From: Stichopus chloronotus
Taxonomy: Eukaryota; Echinodermata; Holothuroidea; Aspidochirotida; Stichopodidae
DNA: 64,000 nucleotides
Direction of reading: 5' to 3'
NCBI GenBank assembly: GCA_021234535.1
Contig: CM037833.1
Coordinates: 248,001-312,000, forward strand
Shown here piece by piece: positions 47,760 to 61,700 of the stretch. The stretch's first letter is position 1; the number at the start of each line of letters is the position of its first letter. A program made the translations under genes and the position numbers. Under the pieces are notes generated by a model that worked only from the letters and a program-made list of their open reading frames with translations, had not been told where the DNA came from and did not search any database.

Positions 47760-47923
47760 CAATCTTGGACAAAATTGTTGGGACACTTTGTTGTACGTTG
47801 CAAATATAGTACTGAATTTTAGGTGAGAGGATAACATGAAACCCCGTGTCCCTTCCCAACTTTGCGCTATAGCCAACATTGAACGGGGGCGCGGGGTGTC
47901 CCAAGTTATTTTGTCCAAGATTG
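47760..47923 (-). mobile_element. Family D MITE-like unit, copy 2
   Basis: The ends CAATCTTGGACAAAATTG and the inverse (ttttgtccaagattg) form terminal inverted repeats of about 28 bp. It is 164 bp, direct with copy 1 and inverted relative to copy 3 (3885-4077). TA follows the right end. Confidence 0.85.
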
Positions 47924-48459
47924 TAGTTCAGCAAACTTAACGTAGGCCAAAATCAAGTTTACTGATATGTTACAGTAACTAGATTTAATTTGAAAGGCAT
48001 TTGAATTTAGCATTCAGCTTTAAGATTTACCTCACAAAATAAGCCTACATTAAATAGGGTAAACATTACTCAGGGTTTGGCACGATACGGTGTTTGTACT
48101 TTTGGTGCTTTTGCAATTAAAATATTTCTAAAAGTAAACCATCTGTTTACTTTACGAATGAACATTCCTGAACTATTGTTAGTGTGCAGTCAGATAGTAC
48201 AAAAAAGAGGAAGAAACAATGCTATAAAGTTGTTTCGGGTCGTACCTTTGTTACGTCTACAGCATGTGCAATATTACAATTAGACACCTAGTGACTAACG
48301 TAGGAACTGTTTAAGGAAGTGATTGGTATTGGGCCTGAATAGCATTGGATTGCTAACGGGTAAGTGTGCAATTCCGTCTGTTCAGTTTAGGTAATCAACT
48401 GATATTCCATCAGAAGGAATACTACACTAGCATCACATATACGAACACACTGGAGGAAA

Positions 48460-48503
48460 CCCCCCCCCCCCAAAAAATAATAATAATAATAATAATAATA
48501 ATA
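48460..48503. repeat. C12 run followed by (AAT)n
   Basis: Twelve C, a short A-run, then about nine AAT units. Copy 3 has only an A-run at the matching place (61,694). Confidence 0.9.
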
Positions 48504-50440
48504 GTTTGTGCACGATGCACTTTGCAAACAGTGGTTGCTGTGATGATCCAAAATACGATGATCCAAAATAAATTTAAAAAGTATCGCTTTTATATACGCA
48601 GTTCACCAGTAGCAACCTTTTCAAGAAGTGCGTCTTCACGTATAAACAGACAGACAGTTTCAAATTCTTAAAATGGGAGGGCTTGTACTCGGGTAAAATA
48701 AGCATACAAGTGATATTACGTGTCATGTAGGCTGCAATCTCCATGCCTTTTTTTGTTTTTTTTTAGGGTGGGGGGAGTGGTGGCAGCGGCTTTAATCTGT
48801 ATACAATGCAATAATAATATTTGGCGGTAAGTTGTGTAAAAACAAACCAAAGACCAAGAAACAAGCTGCAGATTAAATAATTCCAATACATGATGTAACT
48901 AGTTATTTATGTTTAACATTAACATTACATATAAATTATTACTTAAATGATAATACAATTGCATGTTTAAAGCAGGTCCAACACAGTTTATTTTAAGGAA
49001 AAGTTCGAAATGCCTCACAGAAGCCCTTTTTTTGTGTGTGGGAAAGGGTGTGAGAGTGGAGGTACTTTATTTGGCATCACTACTTATTATTACATTCTGT
49101 TATTGAGGTGATGTTTTGCTTTCTTTCATATTTGTGTGTTGGCTTGCAGTTGTTAACATAATTCATAGTTGTAACACATTTTAGAATATATTTCGTGATT
49201 ATATCACTTTGAATACCAAAGCATATGACATATCTTATGGGCAATCAGTGAGGTATCGTCCATTACATTTTTGTATTTACAGCTGCACTGTAAATTTCAG
49301 TTCATATTCAAACTCAAATGTATTCAGGAATTCACGTTCTTACTTACATCGAAAAATAAGTTACTTGGTACATTAGTTAACTCAGAAGTGTAAAGAATGT
49401 TTACTGGCAGGAAGAACAATCAGTGATGTTGCCTAATGTTACTTTTATATCTAACAATAAAATACAGACCAAACTGACAGAACTAACACAGCGACCAAAA
49501 TGAAACTAGTACGACGCATTTACGACCTGTCGTCAGCGGTATTATAACTTGCAACTCTTTACGTCATTGCGTTTGGAGCAGATTTCGGTTAGAAACTTCA
49601 ATGCAGTTTGGAATTTGTCTCGGACACAAGGATGAAGTATAATGTAAGCCATTTCACACACATTGTAAAAAGGCAAGCGAGACGCCAAAGAATGTATTTA
49701 ACATCGATCACCAGATTTCCCGCAATTCATTGATTTGACCTACTTAGATAAATAAAAAAAATCAAGCTCGAAATGAAGAATAATAACCGAAAAGAACATA
49801 TGTGTAGAAGTTTTTACTGAAACGTTACGAATTACTGATCAGTAAAAGTAATCCCCCTCACTAAGATTGGAAACGGTCAAGTCCTGCGCATTGCCGAAGC
49901 TCCAGCCGTGAGGTAAGAGCTACTTGTCAAGGGTTACACAATGTAGATCAAACAAGGGGACTGCATGACCAGGGCCACAGGATAGCGTACATGGTAACTC
50001 GTTAGCATTACTAAATACAATATATTCACAAGGTTTGAAATAACACCAAGCGATGCATTGGATGTTAATGTAAATCTCTCCTAAAGTTGAATAGACGACG
50101 TTGTCAGATATGCAGAAGGCACCATTACAGGTTTGATTGAATTTAATATTTTGAATACTACTAAATCATTGTCCATTTTTATTTCGTCCCCATACTTCAT
50201 TTAATAGGAAAAATAAAACGAAGTGACTCCAATGTTCTCAACCCAATATAACCTGGGTACTTCATCCCACAGTCGTTCTGTTGTGCTTAAAATAAGATCA
50301 TGCGTATTGTGACGTCATTCTAATGACGCTACAATGACCGACCAGGCGTGACTTAGGAGAAACAGATAATCACAGGTACCAAAGACGTTCCACCCGAAAG
50401 CCCTTGAATTGGTTGAACAAGTCCAACCTATCACTGAAAA

Positions 50441-51779
50441 TGTTACCCACGGCTGTAATGCTGAAGTGCAATACTTCATTTGGTTCATAAGGCTAAGTAC
50501 AGTGACATTGCTTTAACACAGCCGTAGATGCCTGTATCTATTTTCGTTGAATTTACAGTATTTTCTCATCTCCTGCTTTAACTGTTTGAATATAATTATC
50601 ACAAAATTGAGTGGACGTGAACACTATTTTCGTTTCAATCTTAGATGTCCACAATGGTAATATAGAGGCGGGGATTTGTGAACAACATCTGGTATACCAC
50701 AAAAAAAAACAAAAAAAACAAAAAAAAAAAACGATCATTGCTGTTGGTAAAGTAAGCGACTGATTTGGCTGTATAACTAGACAAGTTATTTATCGAGATC
50801 CTTGCAACGATCTGGGTTAATTGCACATATTTTTCAGATAGATCAATATGTTTCTTTCTGTTTTTCGATAATTACTAAGAAAACTACTACAACTGATAAT
50901 AATATATTAATATCCAATTTGTTTTTCTGTTTAGATCTGTTTTAAAAAGAAGTATCTTTCATCACGTATCCTACAAATTATTGGTCGTTCTGAGGAAGAT
51001 CTCATCCTTTATTAGGACGTATACATTGCATTAGCCTGTAATGTGCGTTATTTGTAGAACAAAAGCAAACAGTTTGTAAAATGAAATCTCAACGCGGACT
51101 TATTTCACAGAGCACGATTGCATAGGTTGATATACCGTGAAAATTCATGGAAACGAAAATGTTTACATGTAATGTTTACCAGCATGTACTACCAGCACCT
51201 TACACAGTATGATGTGTTGCAGTAATCATGGTCTTTTCTCTTGACCAGTGACGTCACTACATCTGACGCAGCTGACGCTACATCTCATACTCATGCACAA
51301 ACCCACCAACTTTATAAGTTCATCCGATTAATCGGAGATCGGAATTGTGGAGGAGATCGTTACACGGTTTTTAGATCATTTTGGGGGGAGAAATAAATTG
51401 GTGGATGGAACGCGCGCAAAGACAACACAGGTGATTGTAATCAATCTATGTACAGACTAATTACAATCAGTGTATTGTAATCATTCTCATAACACATGCA
51501 ATAATATAAGCGTCGTAGCCAGACGGTCCCTCTCCTCCACAGGCACCGGCGTCAAGAAAATGCCCATTGTCAGAAGCAGCAATCCCTCTCTCGTCCTCAG
51601 GCACTGACGACTAGAGAGTGCCAGTCGTCTGACATATGAGACGGCAAAACCAAATGGAACCAGAAAATAAATGGGGGAAATTTATAAATTAGAAATCAAC
51701 AGCGCTAGTATGTCGTGATCCATAAATATTCCAAATTTTACTTTTGACAATTTGACAATTTTGTAATGCTCAACTAGGG
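50441..51779. other. Non-coding; one reversed family A fragment
   Basis: About 51,230-51,400 reads backwards as family A: 'gacgtcac', then 'acccaccaacttt', 'agttcatccgatt' and 'ggaggagatcgttaca'. The rest shows nothing. The 50,553-50,826 frames are translations of A/T homopolymer tracts. Confidence 0.55.
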
Positions 51780-53130
51780 GCTATCCCACTTAGTAAAACA
51801 AAGAAATATTTTATTTCTCAAAACAAATTAATGTGTTAATTACAGAATTATGTTAACGCATAATTGCAACTTTAACATATGAATGGTACAGCAGGATCAC
51901 CATGAATATTCACCTCTCATTCGATAGTCCCTCCCCCTTAATAATTATTATTATTGTTAAGTGTTCCAATTTTTGCCGTTCCTCTAGATTTCATTATTAC
52001 AATTTTGTTTTGTCAAGAGTGGGAAATGAGCGAAATAAAAAGGAACAAAGTTACTAAGAAACCCATTAAAATACAGCAGTTGTCGTCGACCCGTCATTGG
52101 GTAATATTAGTTTGTGTTATTGAGGGTTATCGGGGAATGTAAATTCAGATGATACACTGGAAAGAGTGGAACAATAAGGATATCTTTGTAAATGGCACTT
52201 TCCTCGAATCAATAACTTGCGGTGATATAGAAATGTGGCAGTTAGAATATTGAATTTGATTCCATATAAAATCATAGGACATTAGCTATTTTAATTGTTT
52301 GGTATGTTCAGATTGTGTAATATAACAATACATATATAGTTGTTTGTTTTAATGTTTCGTATTCAAATGTAATGAAGAAATGTCAATGATCTAAGGAGAG
52401 GTGATTATTTGGTCACATCGTCAGTTTCATTCGTGATTTGGATTCACCAAAACATCTGCTTTCTAGATGTTATCAACCGGCTTTCTACTGCCCATCAGTT
52501 ACAGAGAGAGAACATTGGATACTCATCACAAATCTTTAAAATATACAGACAATAAGTCAAAAAGTCATTTTTTTTTTTAATTCAATGAAAACAAAGGTGT
52601 GTATATGTGTGTGGGGGAGGGGAGGGGTGATTTTCTGATCGTTCCAATTCCATTTTCACAAGTCTCTTTGAACAGTTTCTTAGTGTGTAATGGAATATAG
52701 TGAAGTACTCAAGTAATTACGATTTTCACACGAAAATTCATCCAGTAAGAATCCATTCACCTTACTTAACATCTGACAAAATAAAGTTTGGCTTACTAAT
52801 TAGTGTGACTAGATTTCATAATTTGAATGAAATAGCATTAGAACTTGATGGGCGAGTCACATAACGGGTTCGCGTGCTTAGTACCCTGAACTTAGCACGT
52901 TGCAGCTTTTTTATCTTTTGTACTTCAACCCGTTTGCAAATAAAATATGTTCTCAAACCAATCGACCTACTCACATTACAATAAACTTTCATGAAGTATT
53001 GTTTGTGGGCAGTCAGAAAATGCAAAAAGCTTCAGCAATGGCGCCAAGCTTTACGTAGGCTGTTATCAGGTTGAGTGCAAAACATATGATAAACCACAAT
53101 ACGACACAGGTTTAGAAAAAGTACTTGGTA
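51780..53130 (+). repeat. Large duplicated segment S, partial middle copy
   Basis: Shorter and more diverged. 51,945-52,015 matches 59,241-59,310; 52,190-52,250 matches 59,463; 52,690-52,830 matches 61,075-61,215; 52,985-53,060 matches 61,385-61,450. Large internal deletions separate these anchors. Confidence 0.65.
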
Positions 53131-54829
53131 TCGAGCCTTAATGGCGTCATATCGTTCACGTGCAAACGAATTTTATCTTTCGTTTAACAAGCTAGATAAT
53201 AAATGGTATTTCATAAAAATCTTTAAACATTACATAGACCTAAGCACCACAGGAGGCAGAATATCACTCTACATAATTTTAATGGTACAAGCATTGGTGA
53301 CAACGAGATACTAAGATATGAATTACATTTAGTCTACATACGGTACTATAAATAAAATATACTCAATAAGAATCAGTGTAATCATACCCCCTTAGGTTTG
53401 CAATATGCTCAGCAGAGATTTGTTCAATTTGTGTCAACTCGGGGGGGGGGGGGAGGGGTAATATTAATAAAGCATGAGTTTTGAAACTCTAGCTTTGTGA
53501 TACAATCGTGATATTTGTTATTTCGTCCTAAACGAGTGAGACACAAACTTATATTATACATAATGCACACTACCTACATATCAAAAATCAAATGTAACTT
53601 TCTACAATAAAATTCCGTTAGCTAAACTCGTGTAATCGGAACAAAATGAATTAACCAAATACTGGGTAGTGTAACTAATTTTTGAATAATAGTGAAAAGT
53701 GAATAATAGTCTAATTGGTCAGATAAACGTTTCATTACAAGTGTCACATAAAGTTTGTACCGTACAATCAGTGTTATAGGTACACTTTGGTTAATTATGA
53801 GAGGTAACGATTAAGTAATGTCTTATGGAAAGGATACCTTTAGTGCAGACGTTTTGAATTTCTGTGAAGTAGTTTGTAAACTTTATAGATTCTGTAAAGA
53901 TTTTAAAGAACTTTTTCAGTCTTAAATAATTATTGTTAAATGATGATAGTAAATTGTGATGATACAAATTGACCTTTACTGACTCGGAATATAGAGTGAA
54001 ATTTCAGATTTTGTAAAATTTAAAGAGCTTCAACTTTTTTACAAATATTCCTACGAAAACCCAATATCAAGATTGGAAGGGAGATAGGCAAGGATGTCAA
54101 ATATGTAATTACACCTTTGTGATATCAAGCATTTTCAGTAATTTAATGTACCATTGTGAAATAAATATTTACTGAAAATCCCTCGAGTTTCTACAAAAAA
54201 ATGATATTGAGAAGGAAATAAGCGTTGTAAATATTTATGAAACTAAAGTCTTCTTCAGTCGAATGGATTTTTCACTTAGTTTAAAGCATTGCTGACTGAA
54301 GTCCTGGCATCAAGTAAGTGGGATACGTTTTGACGGAAATGTGGTTTTGGCACATTGGTTTCTTCAAAAATTGACGGCTGACGTGTCTGCTTGCTCTTAT
54401 CCTCAGTATGTAAAGGTACTTTAAAGACAAAAAATTCAACGACCCAGAGAGTTCTCATTCTCCAAAGCACTTACGTGTAGTTCCTACCACAGCTTGCCTA
54501 GGATTGCTCTACAAGTGTAATCAAATCAATGGCTCCTGTGTATGCTGTGCATTATGATCTACTTGCATTGAGTTTGCTGTCAATCAAGTGGAGCAGAAAC
54601 ACTTGAAAATTCTGCTTTACATAGCCCAAAATGTAGCTTGGGTTATACCTGAATGCGTTTGACGTGAATTCATAGCAGACCGGAACAGGAAAATGAAGAA
54701 AACAAACTCCATTAACAAAATTCCTGCTTCATTTAACCTCATCCCGGGGACAGAACAGAAATAACACAATAAGTATTTTAACAATGTTCAACATAAATAA
54801 AAAAAAACGGAAAACATTACGGGTGTCAC
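53131..54829. other. Non-coding, with a G12 run
   Basis: Nothing recognised. A G12 run lies at about 53,441-53,452. The frame at 54276-54470 (minus) matches no family. Confidence 0.45.
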
Positions 54830-55345
54830 TATTTTAAGTTTGAAAATGAAAATAGATCTAGCCTCACATCACGTGACTTTCTTATCACTGGTTCAGTGCA
54901 ACAGATTAGTTTTGTTTGGGAGAAAAAAAATAAGCGTGAAAAACAAGCATAAAACAGAAAGGAAAATGCATGTGTCATTGCTGCTACCCGAGTAGATGTT
55001 TTGCATTGTCAAGAATTGATTCCCACGCTCACATCGCGTGATCTTTTTATTGCCATGAATACCACAATGTCGTTTACATGGCAACTTCCAGATACTGTGG
55101 TATATGGCAAAGAATTATTTTCTTTTTACAAATAATCGAACCTGTTTGCTTTGCAGTAAAGATTTGAACCAAAGAGTATCATTATTGATGATTGCGTTAA
55201 TAATATTGCAGTGATTGTCCGTATTATAATCCTCCGCAAAACAAAAGTCTTGGTGAGTCCTGACTGATAAGATTGACATGTAAAGGTTTTGAAAGACGTG
55301 ACTGCTAGAAATAGGGTCTCAACACTTTTCACCGTAGGTGTGAAA
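54830..55345 (+). repeat. Local duplicate T, copy 1
   Basis: Collinear with about 56,430-56,790. Shared phrases are 'cacgct.aca.cgcgtgatc', 'ttattgccatgaa', 'catggcaacttccag', 'atcattattgatg.ttgcgttaat' and 'tgattgtc'. The offset is about 1.5 kb. Confidence 0.7.
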
Positions 55346-56429
55346 TTATCGGCCTTCTTCTTTATTGAGTCATTTAAAATTAAATGACGAAAAAGGGAAA
55401 TTGATAAAATAAAAATTATAATGAAAAAATAAATTTTGCTTTCTCTAGCAAATGTTGGTGAGATAAAGTATGCAACTGAGCAAATTTTTGGTTTAAAGTT
55501 CAGCAGTATTTCAACTTCACTATCATTTAATGAAGGAGAATGATTGAGGTGTGTTAGTATGATTGCAGTGACTGTTCATGGGGAGGTGAACCCATCAATT
55601 TAAGTCTCTTTAAGTGTAAACAAAAAGCCAATGTGTATTATCATTTGATTATATGCTCAGTCTATCCATTCATTAATACCAGAAGTCTCAATATTGATAT
55701 CACTTTGCGATTTTGAATCGCTGTTGTTGCAGCCATAAACATGAACTCACACCATTTTTCTTTATTTTCGTTGGAAGCTATGAAAGTGTCAATCTAAATT
55801 GGCAAATTCAGTAAGTTTTAGTAGGCTTACGAATTTTAATTTTCTCAACTGTCTGCAATCGGGTTTGCTGTTGCTTTGTTATCGCTAACACTTTTTCGAG
55901 CAGTCAATATATTGTCGTAAATCTCTCATTTTTTTTTTAATTTCATCTTCACTTTGTGTACTTGAAGGATATTGTCACATCCTCGTCTTAATAGCCGTAT
56001 ATACCATAACACTGTGGGATTTTTTGGCGCTGCAGTTGGAGACAGGAATATGAATTCACACCGAAAGGCGAAATTCTCTTTTGCGAGATATGAAACCGTT
56101 AGCAATAGACTTGCTCCAAGTCTCTCGTGATTGTCATTTCCCAGCTATGGCAGCTGATGGATCTGTATGATTCTCTCCTCTTGTTACGGACCACCATCTG
56201 TCCTACGAGAGATTTGTATCTCCTGCAATTGGTGACGTCATATATTAAGTCATAACCATTCACCAATTTGTTGCAGTTAATAAAAAGTTGTACTTTGCAA
56301 ACCTATAGTCATATCATCTTTCATACACTGACAGCTCAAGGCAATGGTGTTCCCACTTGACCCAAATAATTTCTGATTGTCTCACCGATTGAATCAAATA
56401 AATCGATGCGTATACAGCCTGATAAACAT
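55346..56429. other. Non-coding spacer in the T duplication
   Basis: A weak internal match (cgctg...ttg.ag.cat.aa.atgaa.tcacacc) between about 55,720 and 56,030 suggests an older duplication. No gene is seen. Confidence 0.4.
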
Positions 56430-56790
56430 GACAGAGGTAGTACTGATATTTCAAACGTGAAAAACAAACATACAACTATTACTGGCGAAGGTGTGTTCAA
56501 TTGTTGAGAATAGACCCCACGCTTACACAGCGTGATCTGTTTATCGCCAAACTTACTAGAATAACGTTTCATGGCAACTTCCAGGTGTTATGGTGTACTG
56601 AAAAAAAATTAATCTTCTTGCTTTGTAATTAAGATGTATTTCCTTGTTATTTTTCGTATTTTAATGTATTTCGTCGAACCGTCGTTTGGACCCCAAAATA
56701 TCATTATTGATGGTTGCGTTAATATTTTGACACTGATTGTCGGGTTTGGAATCCTCAACAAGGCAAACCTCTCGGTACTCGTCTCACTGA
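56430..56790 (+). repeat. Local duplicate T, copy 2
   Basis: See copy 1 (54,830-55,345). Same orientation. Confidence 0.7.
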
Positions 56791-57019
56791 GTAGATAGTA
56801 AATGTAGTTTACAACTATAGTTTAATAAGAAAGAAACCGCACCGAAACCACACGTTGGTAGGCTACGCAATGTTCTGCTGTCTCGTATACACAATCATTT
56901 AAAATCACATTTTGCTTTCTTCAGAAAACGTTTGGTAAAAGTAGAATATGTAATGAAACATTTCCTTAAAATCAAGAGGTATTTGTATACCCTGTGTGTG
57001 TGTTTTTCTGTTTATTTTT

Positions 57020-57450
57020 TTTTTTCATATTACTCGTAATGAAGATGAATAGGTAATGGTTATGATATAACAACAGTATGAGTTTGTGGTTAGAATGTTG
57101 CATGTTATAAAACAAATAGATATTAATTGGTTTACAGCCATGAAATGTACTACGACGAATTGGGATTTCGATGTACTAGTCAGGTTCCAACAAGCTACAG
57201 CAAACTTTCCACTTTCCTATGACACGTCACGTGGCAGTTGAAGACCAAAAAACCTCAGCTGGTATGTTACGTGATCAGTTATTTATAATCTTAAAACTTA
57301 GCCGGGAGAAGACAATGGAGGTCACTTCTTTTACTATATCATACTTAACATGTGTAATCAACCGTTTTAAGTTAATGTTTTTGTTTGAGAGAAAAGAAAT
57401 CTTTTAAGTACGTTCACAATTGTGCTCTGAATTGATACAAATTGTAATCT
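57020..57450 (+). repeat. Duplicated block R, copy 2
   Basis: Direct diverged copy of 34,860-35,300. The frame at 57219-57407 is not conserved between the copies. Confidence 0.8.
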
Positions 57451-57782
57451 GACATTCTTTTACGACAACATGGCAACAACCGAATATTGTATTATTAAAG
57501 GAAAACCGTTTTACATCCTTCCAGATAGTCCTGATACTTTAAATATACTTTTTCAAACAATAAGACACCAGTCGGTAGCACAATAAATACACGACCAAGA
57601 ACATATGAAGTTCTTCTGAACGTACATTTTATTCACTCGCAAAGTCGCCATGTTGTGGAAGTCTGAGGTTATATTTGGAAAGACGTAATTACGAAAATAA
57701 AATAAATCTTGCCGTGACTGTTTGTAAATAGAGGTTCACCAAGAGTAGATTGAAATTTAAACACCCACTACGGTTCCTCTTC
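57451..57782. other. Spacer between block R and the minisatellite
   Basis: No counterpart of this length at the first site and no gene. It may be an insertion. Confidence 0.4.
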
Positions 57783-57999
57783 AAGTAAAGTGTTCACGTA
57801 TACCACACGTTGTTTGTGGAAGGTCTTGTTTCAAGTGAACATACTAGTGAATATACGTTTACATACTGAACGTACTGTATGTAGAAGGTGGTGTATTGAG
57901 TGAATGATTCACGTACACCACGTATTGTATGTAGAAGGTGTGTATTAAGTGAACTATTCACATATACCACGTACTGTATGTAGAAGCTCACTGTGTATT
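57783..57999 (+). repeat. ~50-bp minisatellite, about 4 units
   Basis: Same unit as 35,364-35,831 ('gtgttcacgtataccac' and 'acgtactgtatgtagaaggt'). The 57,794-58,105 minus frame is its translation. Confidence 0.9.
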
Positions 58000-58799
58000 G
58001 TGTCACAGTTTGATCTAAGATACCTGTAGATGTCCCTAAATTCAAATCCAATGAATATTTTGTTAATTTGTTATTTCTGACATATGGTAATATCATTAGA
58101 ACCAATTAGATTATAGGATAAAAGTCCGTGGATTTTTTTCAACGTCGAATACGCGGTGCTTTCCTTTCTTTTGTTTTGTGTTCCTGTATTTTTTGTCGTG
58201 TTAGATAAATTTAGCGTACGTAATGCTACACTTTAGAATTGACAACTTTGTCTGTACTGCTCATTTGATTTGGGTCGTTGGTTGTCAGTGTACTAATGAT
58301 GAGTTTTGGAAACTACTCCCTCCAATAATCTAACAATAATCTTACCTAAAAGGAGGACTATGATGACATCTGGCTAACTATGAAATGTTATTTTCTCTGC
58401 GTTGACAAGGTATATCCCTCAGTCAATTTTCCGCCACATGTTGTGATGGATGCATGATTTCTGAAAATAAACTTGACGACAAGATGCACAAAATGTAAAA
58501 GAGAAACTCTCACCCCAAGAAGAACAACCAGAAATCTCACCATAAGCGGGATTATGGTAATTTCTTACACGTAAAGATACACTATCAAAGTAACTTGGTG
58601 TCGAGGGAGGTACAGATGAGGAATCTTCAGATATCATGTATGTTTCTCCCTTGACTCTTTTGATGTCAGGGGAACAAACATTGTAATTACAAGCATTTTG
58701 TAGTGTAACATTACCAAATAGTCTGTACCGAGGGTCACCATATCGTATGAGATCGTTGTCTGTCCAAAAAAGAGACTATCGAACTAAGTATGAAACGTT
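58000..58799. other. Non-coding, nothing recognised
   Basis: Only one short frame (58419-58637, minus), without a family. Confidence 0.45.
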
Positions 58800-61700
58800 A
58801 AGGTTACAATACAGAATAGTACACACTAGATACAACGGAGTTTCTTTTTTATTTCATTTAAATATCATGTTGCACTACAAACGTAAATTTCGCGCCACTT
58901 CATATATATTTCCAACAAGTGTCAAAAGGCGAGACACACATTTCAATTTATCAAGTATGGATTTTTTTTTTTTTTGGGGGGGGGGGGGATTGTTTTAAAA
59001 ATGCTTTATTTACGAAAGCGCGGAAAAGAGCGAATACCACAGAAGGGGCACAGTAGGGCAAGCTCTTCGTACTTTGTTCTTAGATAGAGGTATTTGCAAT
59101 ATCTTACTTGCAAAACGAAACAAGTGTTTAGTTTTCAAGACAAAATAAATTACAGATTTGTGTTTTAACATAATGTGAACCTTTACAGATGAATCGGGTA
59201 AACAAAACAATGAGCACATTTCATTAGAGGTTCCATTCCTGTAATAATTATTTTGTTAAGTGTTTCACCATTTCTACTGTTCTTCTAGACTTACATTTTT
59301 TTACTGTGTCAAAAGATATTTAGCAAACAGCTTACATTACACCATAAGTCGACGACCAGCTGACGAAAAATGTTATGTGTTTGTGTAATTTGGAGTGAGG
59401 GAAACCCAAAGAAATAAAAATCCAACTGTTAAGTGGAAAGCCGACAGCTATTCATGACATTATAGATGGCACTTTCCAAAGTCCATCATTGGTGTGCATG
59501 CATTACAGAAATGCAAGAATTGGTGGAAACATTTTGATCACAGGCCTGGATTCGTATGGAATAGCGAATATATCCTCAAAATTTGACAAGAACAATGGTC
59601 CATGTAATCTTCCATGTTACACTCTACAGATGTTCAAGCTTCTTGAAAACTTAGTCAAACCCCACCAATGCTGCACATCATGGAAAGTTAGACGAATAAT
59701 TAATATGTGAAATATATTGCCTTAGCTCAGTACATAACAGATATTATGTGAGGTCTAATTCTTGCACAACCTATTTATACGTACAGTCGGCTTACAAGTT
59801 AAAACAGTAAATCAAAAGAATCGGTGCACATGATTTACACGCACATTCATCGGTGTTGCGTCACTTTCGTAAGAAATTCTTACATATCAATCTCTGAGCT
59901 CCTTTTCATGGCTGCAGGTTGTCATGATTGAATAAAGATTTTCGAGTTTCGAAGGATAACAAATTTAAGAGTAGGTATAGTTTATTATGATTCTTGTATC
60001 ATCGTCACTAATCTGACATGTATTATTTTCTTTTTCTTTTCACACACTGATTTTATTTCACCGTGATGAATCCAGAAATTGCAAACATGGAATTCTTATT
60101 TCAATCAAGTACAAACTGGTTATAAAACCAGTTAAGTTCCGTTTCCAACAGTCTGTTGCAGTTGTACCGAGCACCTTTTTATTCGATCCTCCAAAGCGAT
60201 GGAAGACTCAGCTCCACTCAGACAGTGTGACACGCAATCAGACCCCCCGCCCCATTTTTGTCCTGCTATTGCTATTGTTATTCACCATGACAACTTTAAT
60301 ACTAATATGTCATGCTTGGTTTAGAAACAGAGCTTGTTATATCACCTTATCTTATCTGAGGAAATCTTGCCTAAATTATTTAAGACTTCTCCATTATTTT
60401 TAAAGCATACCTTTGCAAATAATCTGGTACTCTAAAGGCATTTCCCTAAATGTATAAAACGATTCCAAGAACGTTACCTCTGAAATTTACAGGGCATATT
60501 TCAAAGGTCTTTTACCTTTACCTAAGCCGGCTGGACCTCACCGGCACCGTCCTATTATTAACTTTGTCCAGGAATACATGAGCACGTGTTCCCGATAATT
60601 CACCCTTACCCTCAAAAAATGAAATGGAAAGACATCTACACTCCTGAATTCTATTCAAAATAAAAATACGGATAGGGCATTACCTCAGTTTGTTTGATAT
60701 ATTCAGCAGATGTAACATCTATATGGAAAACATTACATTGTTGTTCGGTGTAAGAATAAACATTGATCATAAAGTCAGTAATTATTTAGTTATATATCGT
60801 CAATCATATGAGTGATACTGTCTGAAGGAAAGCATGTTTTTTACTCTCATTGTCCTTTCATCTTTCCATGGTAAAGTTCTCAAAGAGTGACTGATTTTGA
60901 AGAAATTACTGGTGAACATTGCGTAGTCATCAATTAACCTTGCAATGCACAGGCAGTCACCCAAAATACATTGTTACTGAAAAAGTAGCACAAGGGTGTT
61001 ACAGGTGGGGACATTTATTGTTGTAATGCTGAAAGTAAATCTTTGGTAAGTTTCCAGGAACAGTAGATTATGTGTTATGGAATAAAGTAAAGAGAGAAAT
61101 GTAAAATCATTCACAAGCAAATGTATCCAGTTAGACCTAATTCAACAAACTTAACGTACGGCAAAATCAAGTTAACTGATATGCTACGGTGCCTAGTCTT
61201 CATAATTTGAAGAACATTAGAATTAAGCATTCAGCTTTGAGATTTTCGTCTACAAAAATACATCAAATTGGGTGCCCATTACCCAGAGTTTCGAACGGTA
61301 CTGTGTTTGTACTTTTTGTACGTTTAGAATTAAAACATTTCTTAAAAAAAAAAAAAAAAAAAAACCTCTTCACTTTACGATTGAACATTCCTGAACTATT
61401 GTTAGTGTGCAATCAGGTAGTACAAAAAAGAAAGAAAGAAGCAATGAGGTAAGGTTGTTTTGGGTTGTACCGTTGTTACGTCTATACAGCATATGCAATA
61501 TTACAATTAGACACCTAGTGACTAAACTAGGAACTGTTTAAGGAAGTGATTGGCATTGGACTTCAATAGCATTAGATTGCTAACGTGTAAGTGTGTCATT
61601 CCGTCTGTTTAACAGTTTCTAGGTAACCAACTGATATTATATTACAAGGAATAGTATACTGGCATCATTTACACCAACACACTGGGGGAAACCAAAAAAA

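Larger units (their letters stand above)
45968..47923. mobile_element. 1,956-bp TA-flanked insertion with MITE units at both ends
   Basis: TA dinucleotides flank it (45,966-45,967 and 47,924-47,925). Copy 3 of the segment has the uninterrupted site with a single TA at 61,138-61,139, followed by the same 'ttca.caaacttaacgta'. The ends are the two family D units (next two entries), in direct orientation. The interior is non-coding and includes a weak tRNA-like stretch and a short (AT)n at 46,952-46,968. The right ~0.8 kb recurs inverted at 3.9-4.76 kb. Confidence 0.8.
43600..50440 (+). repeat. Large duplicated segment S, copy 1
   Basis: Collinear with 58.8-64.0 kb. Anchors include 44,005/59,347, 44,119/59,459, 45,390/60,567, 47,926/61,140, 48,150/61,380, 49,020/62,235 and 50,080/63,680. 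Divergence is substantial, with many indels. It is non-coding apart from chance frames, and the same short frames (such as 48366-48671 and 61739-62065) are not kept in register. It carries the 1,956-bp insertion listed below, as well as an A-rich or C-rich tract at 48,460-48,503. Confidence 0.85.

Noticed and set aside
45968..47923. LTR retrotransposon, because of direct terminal units
   Set aside because: The ends are CAA...TTG rather than TG...CA, each unit has its own inverted repeats, the duplication is only TA, and there is no primer site or pol.
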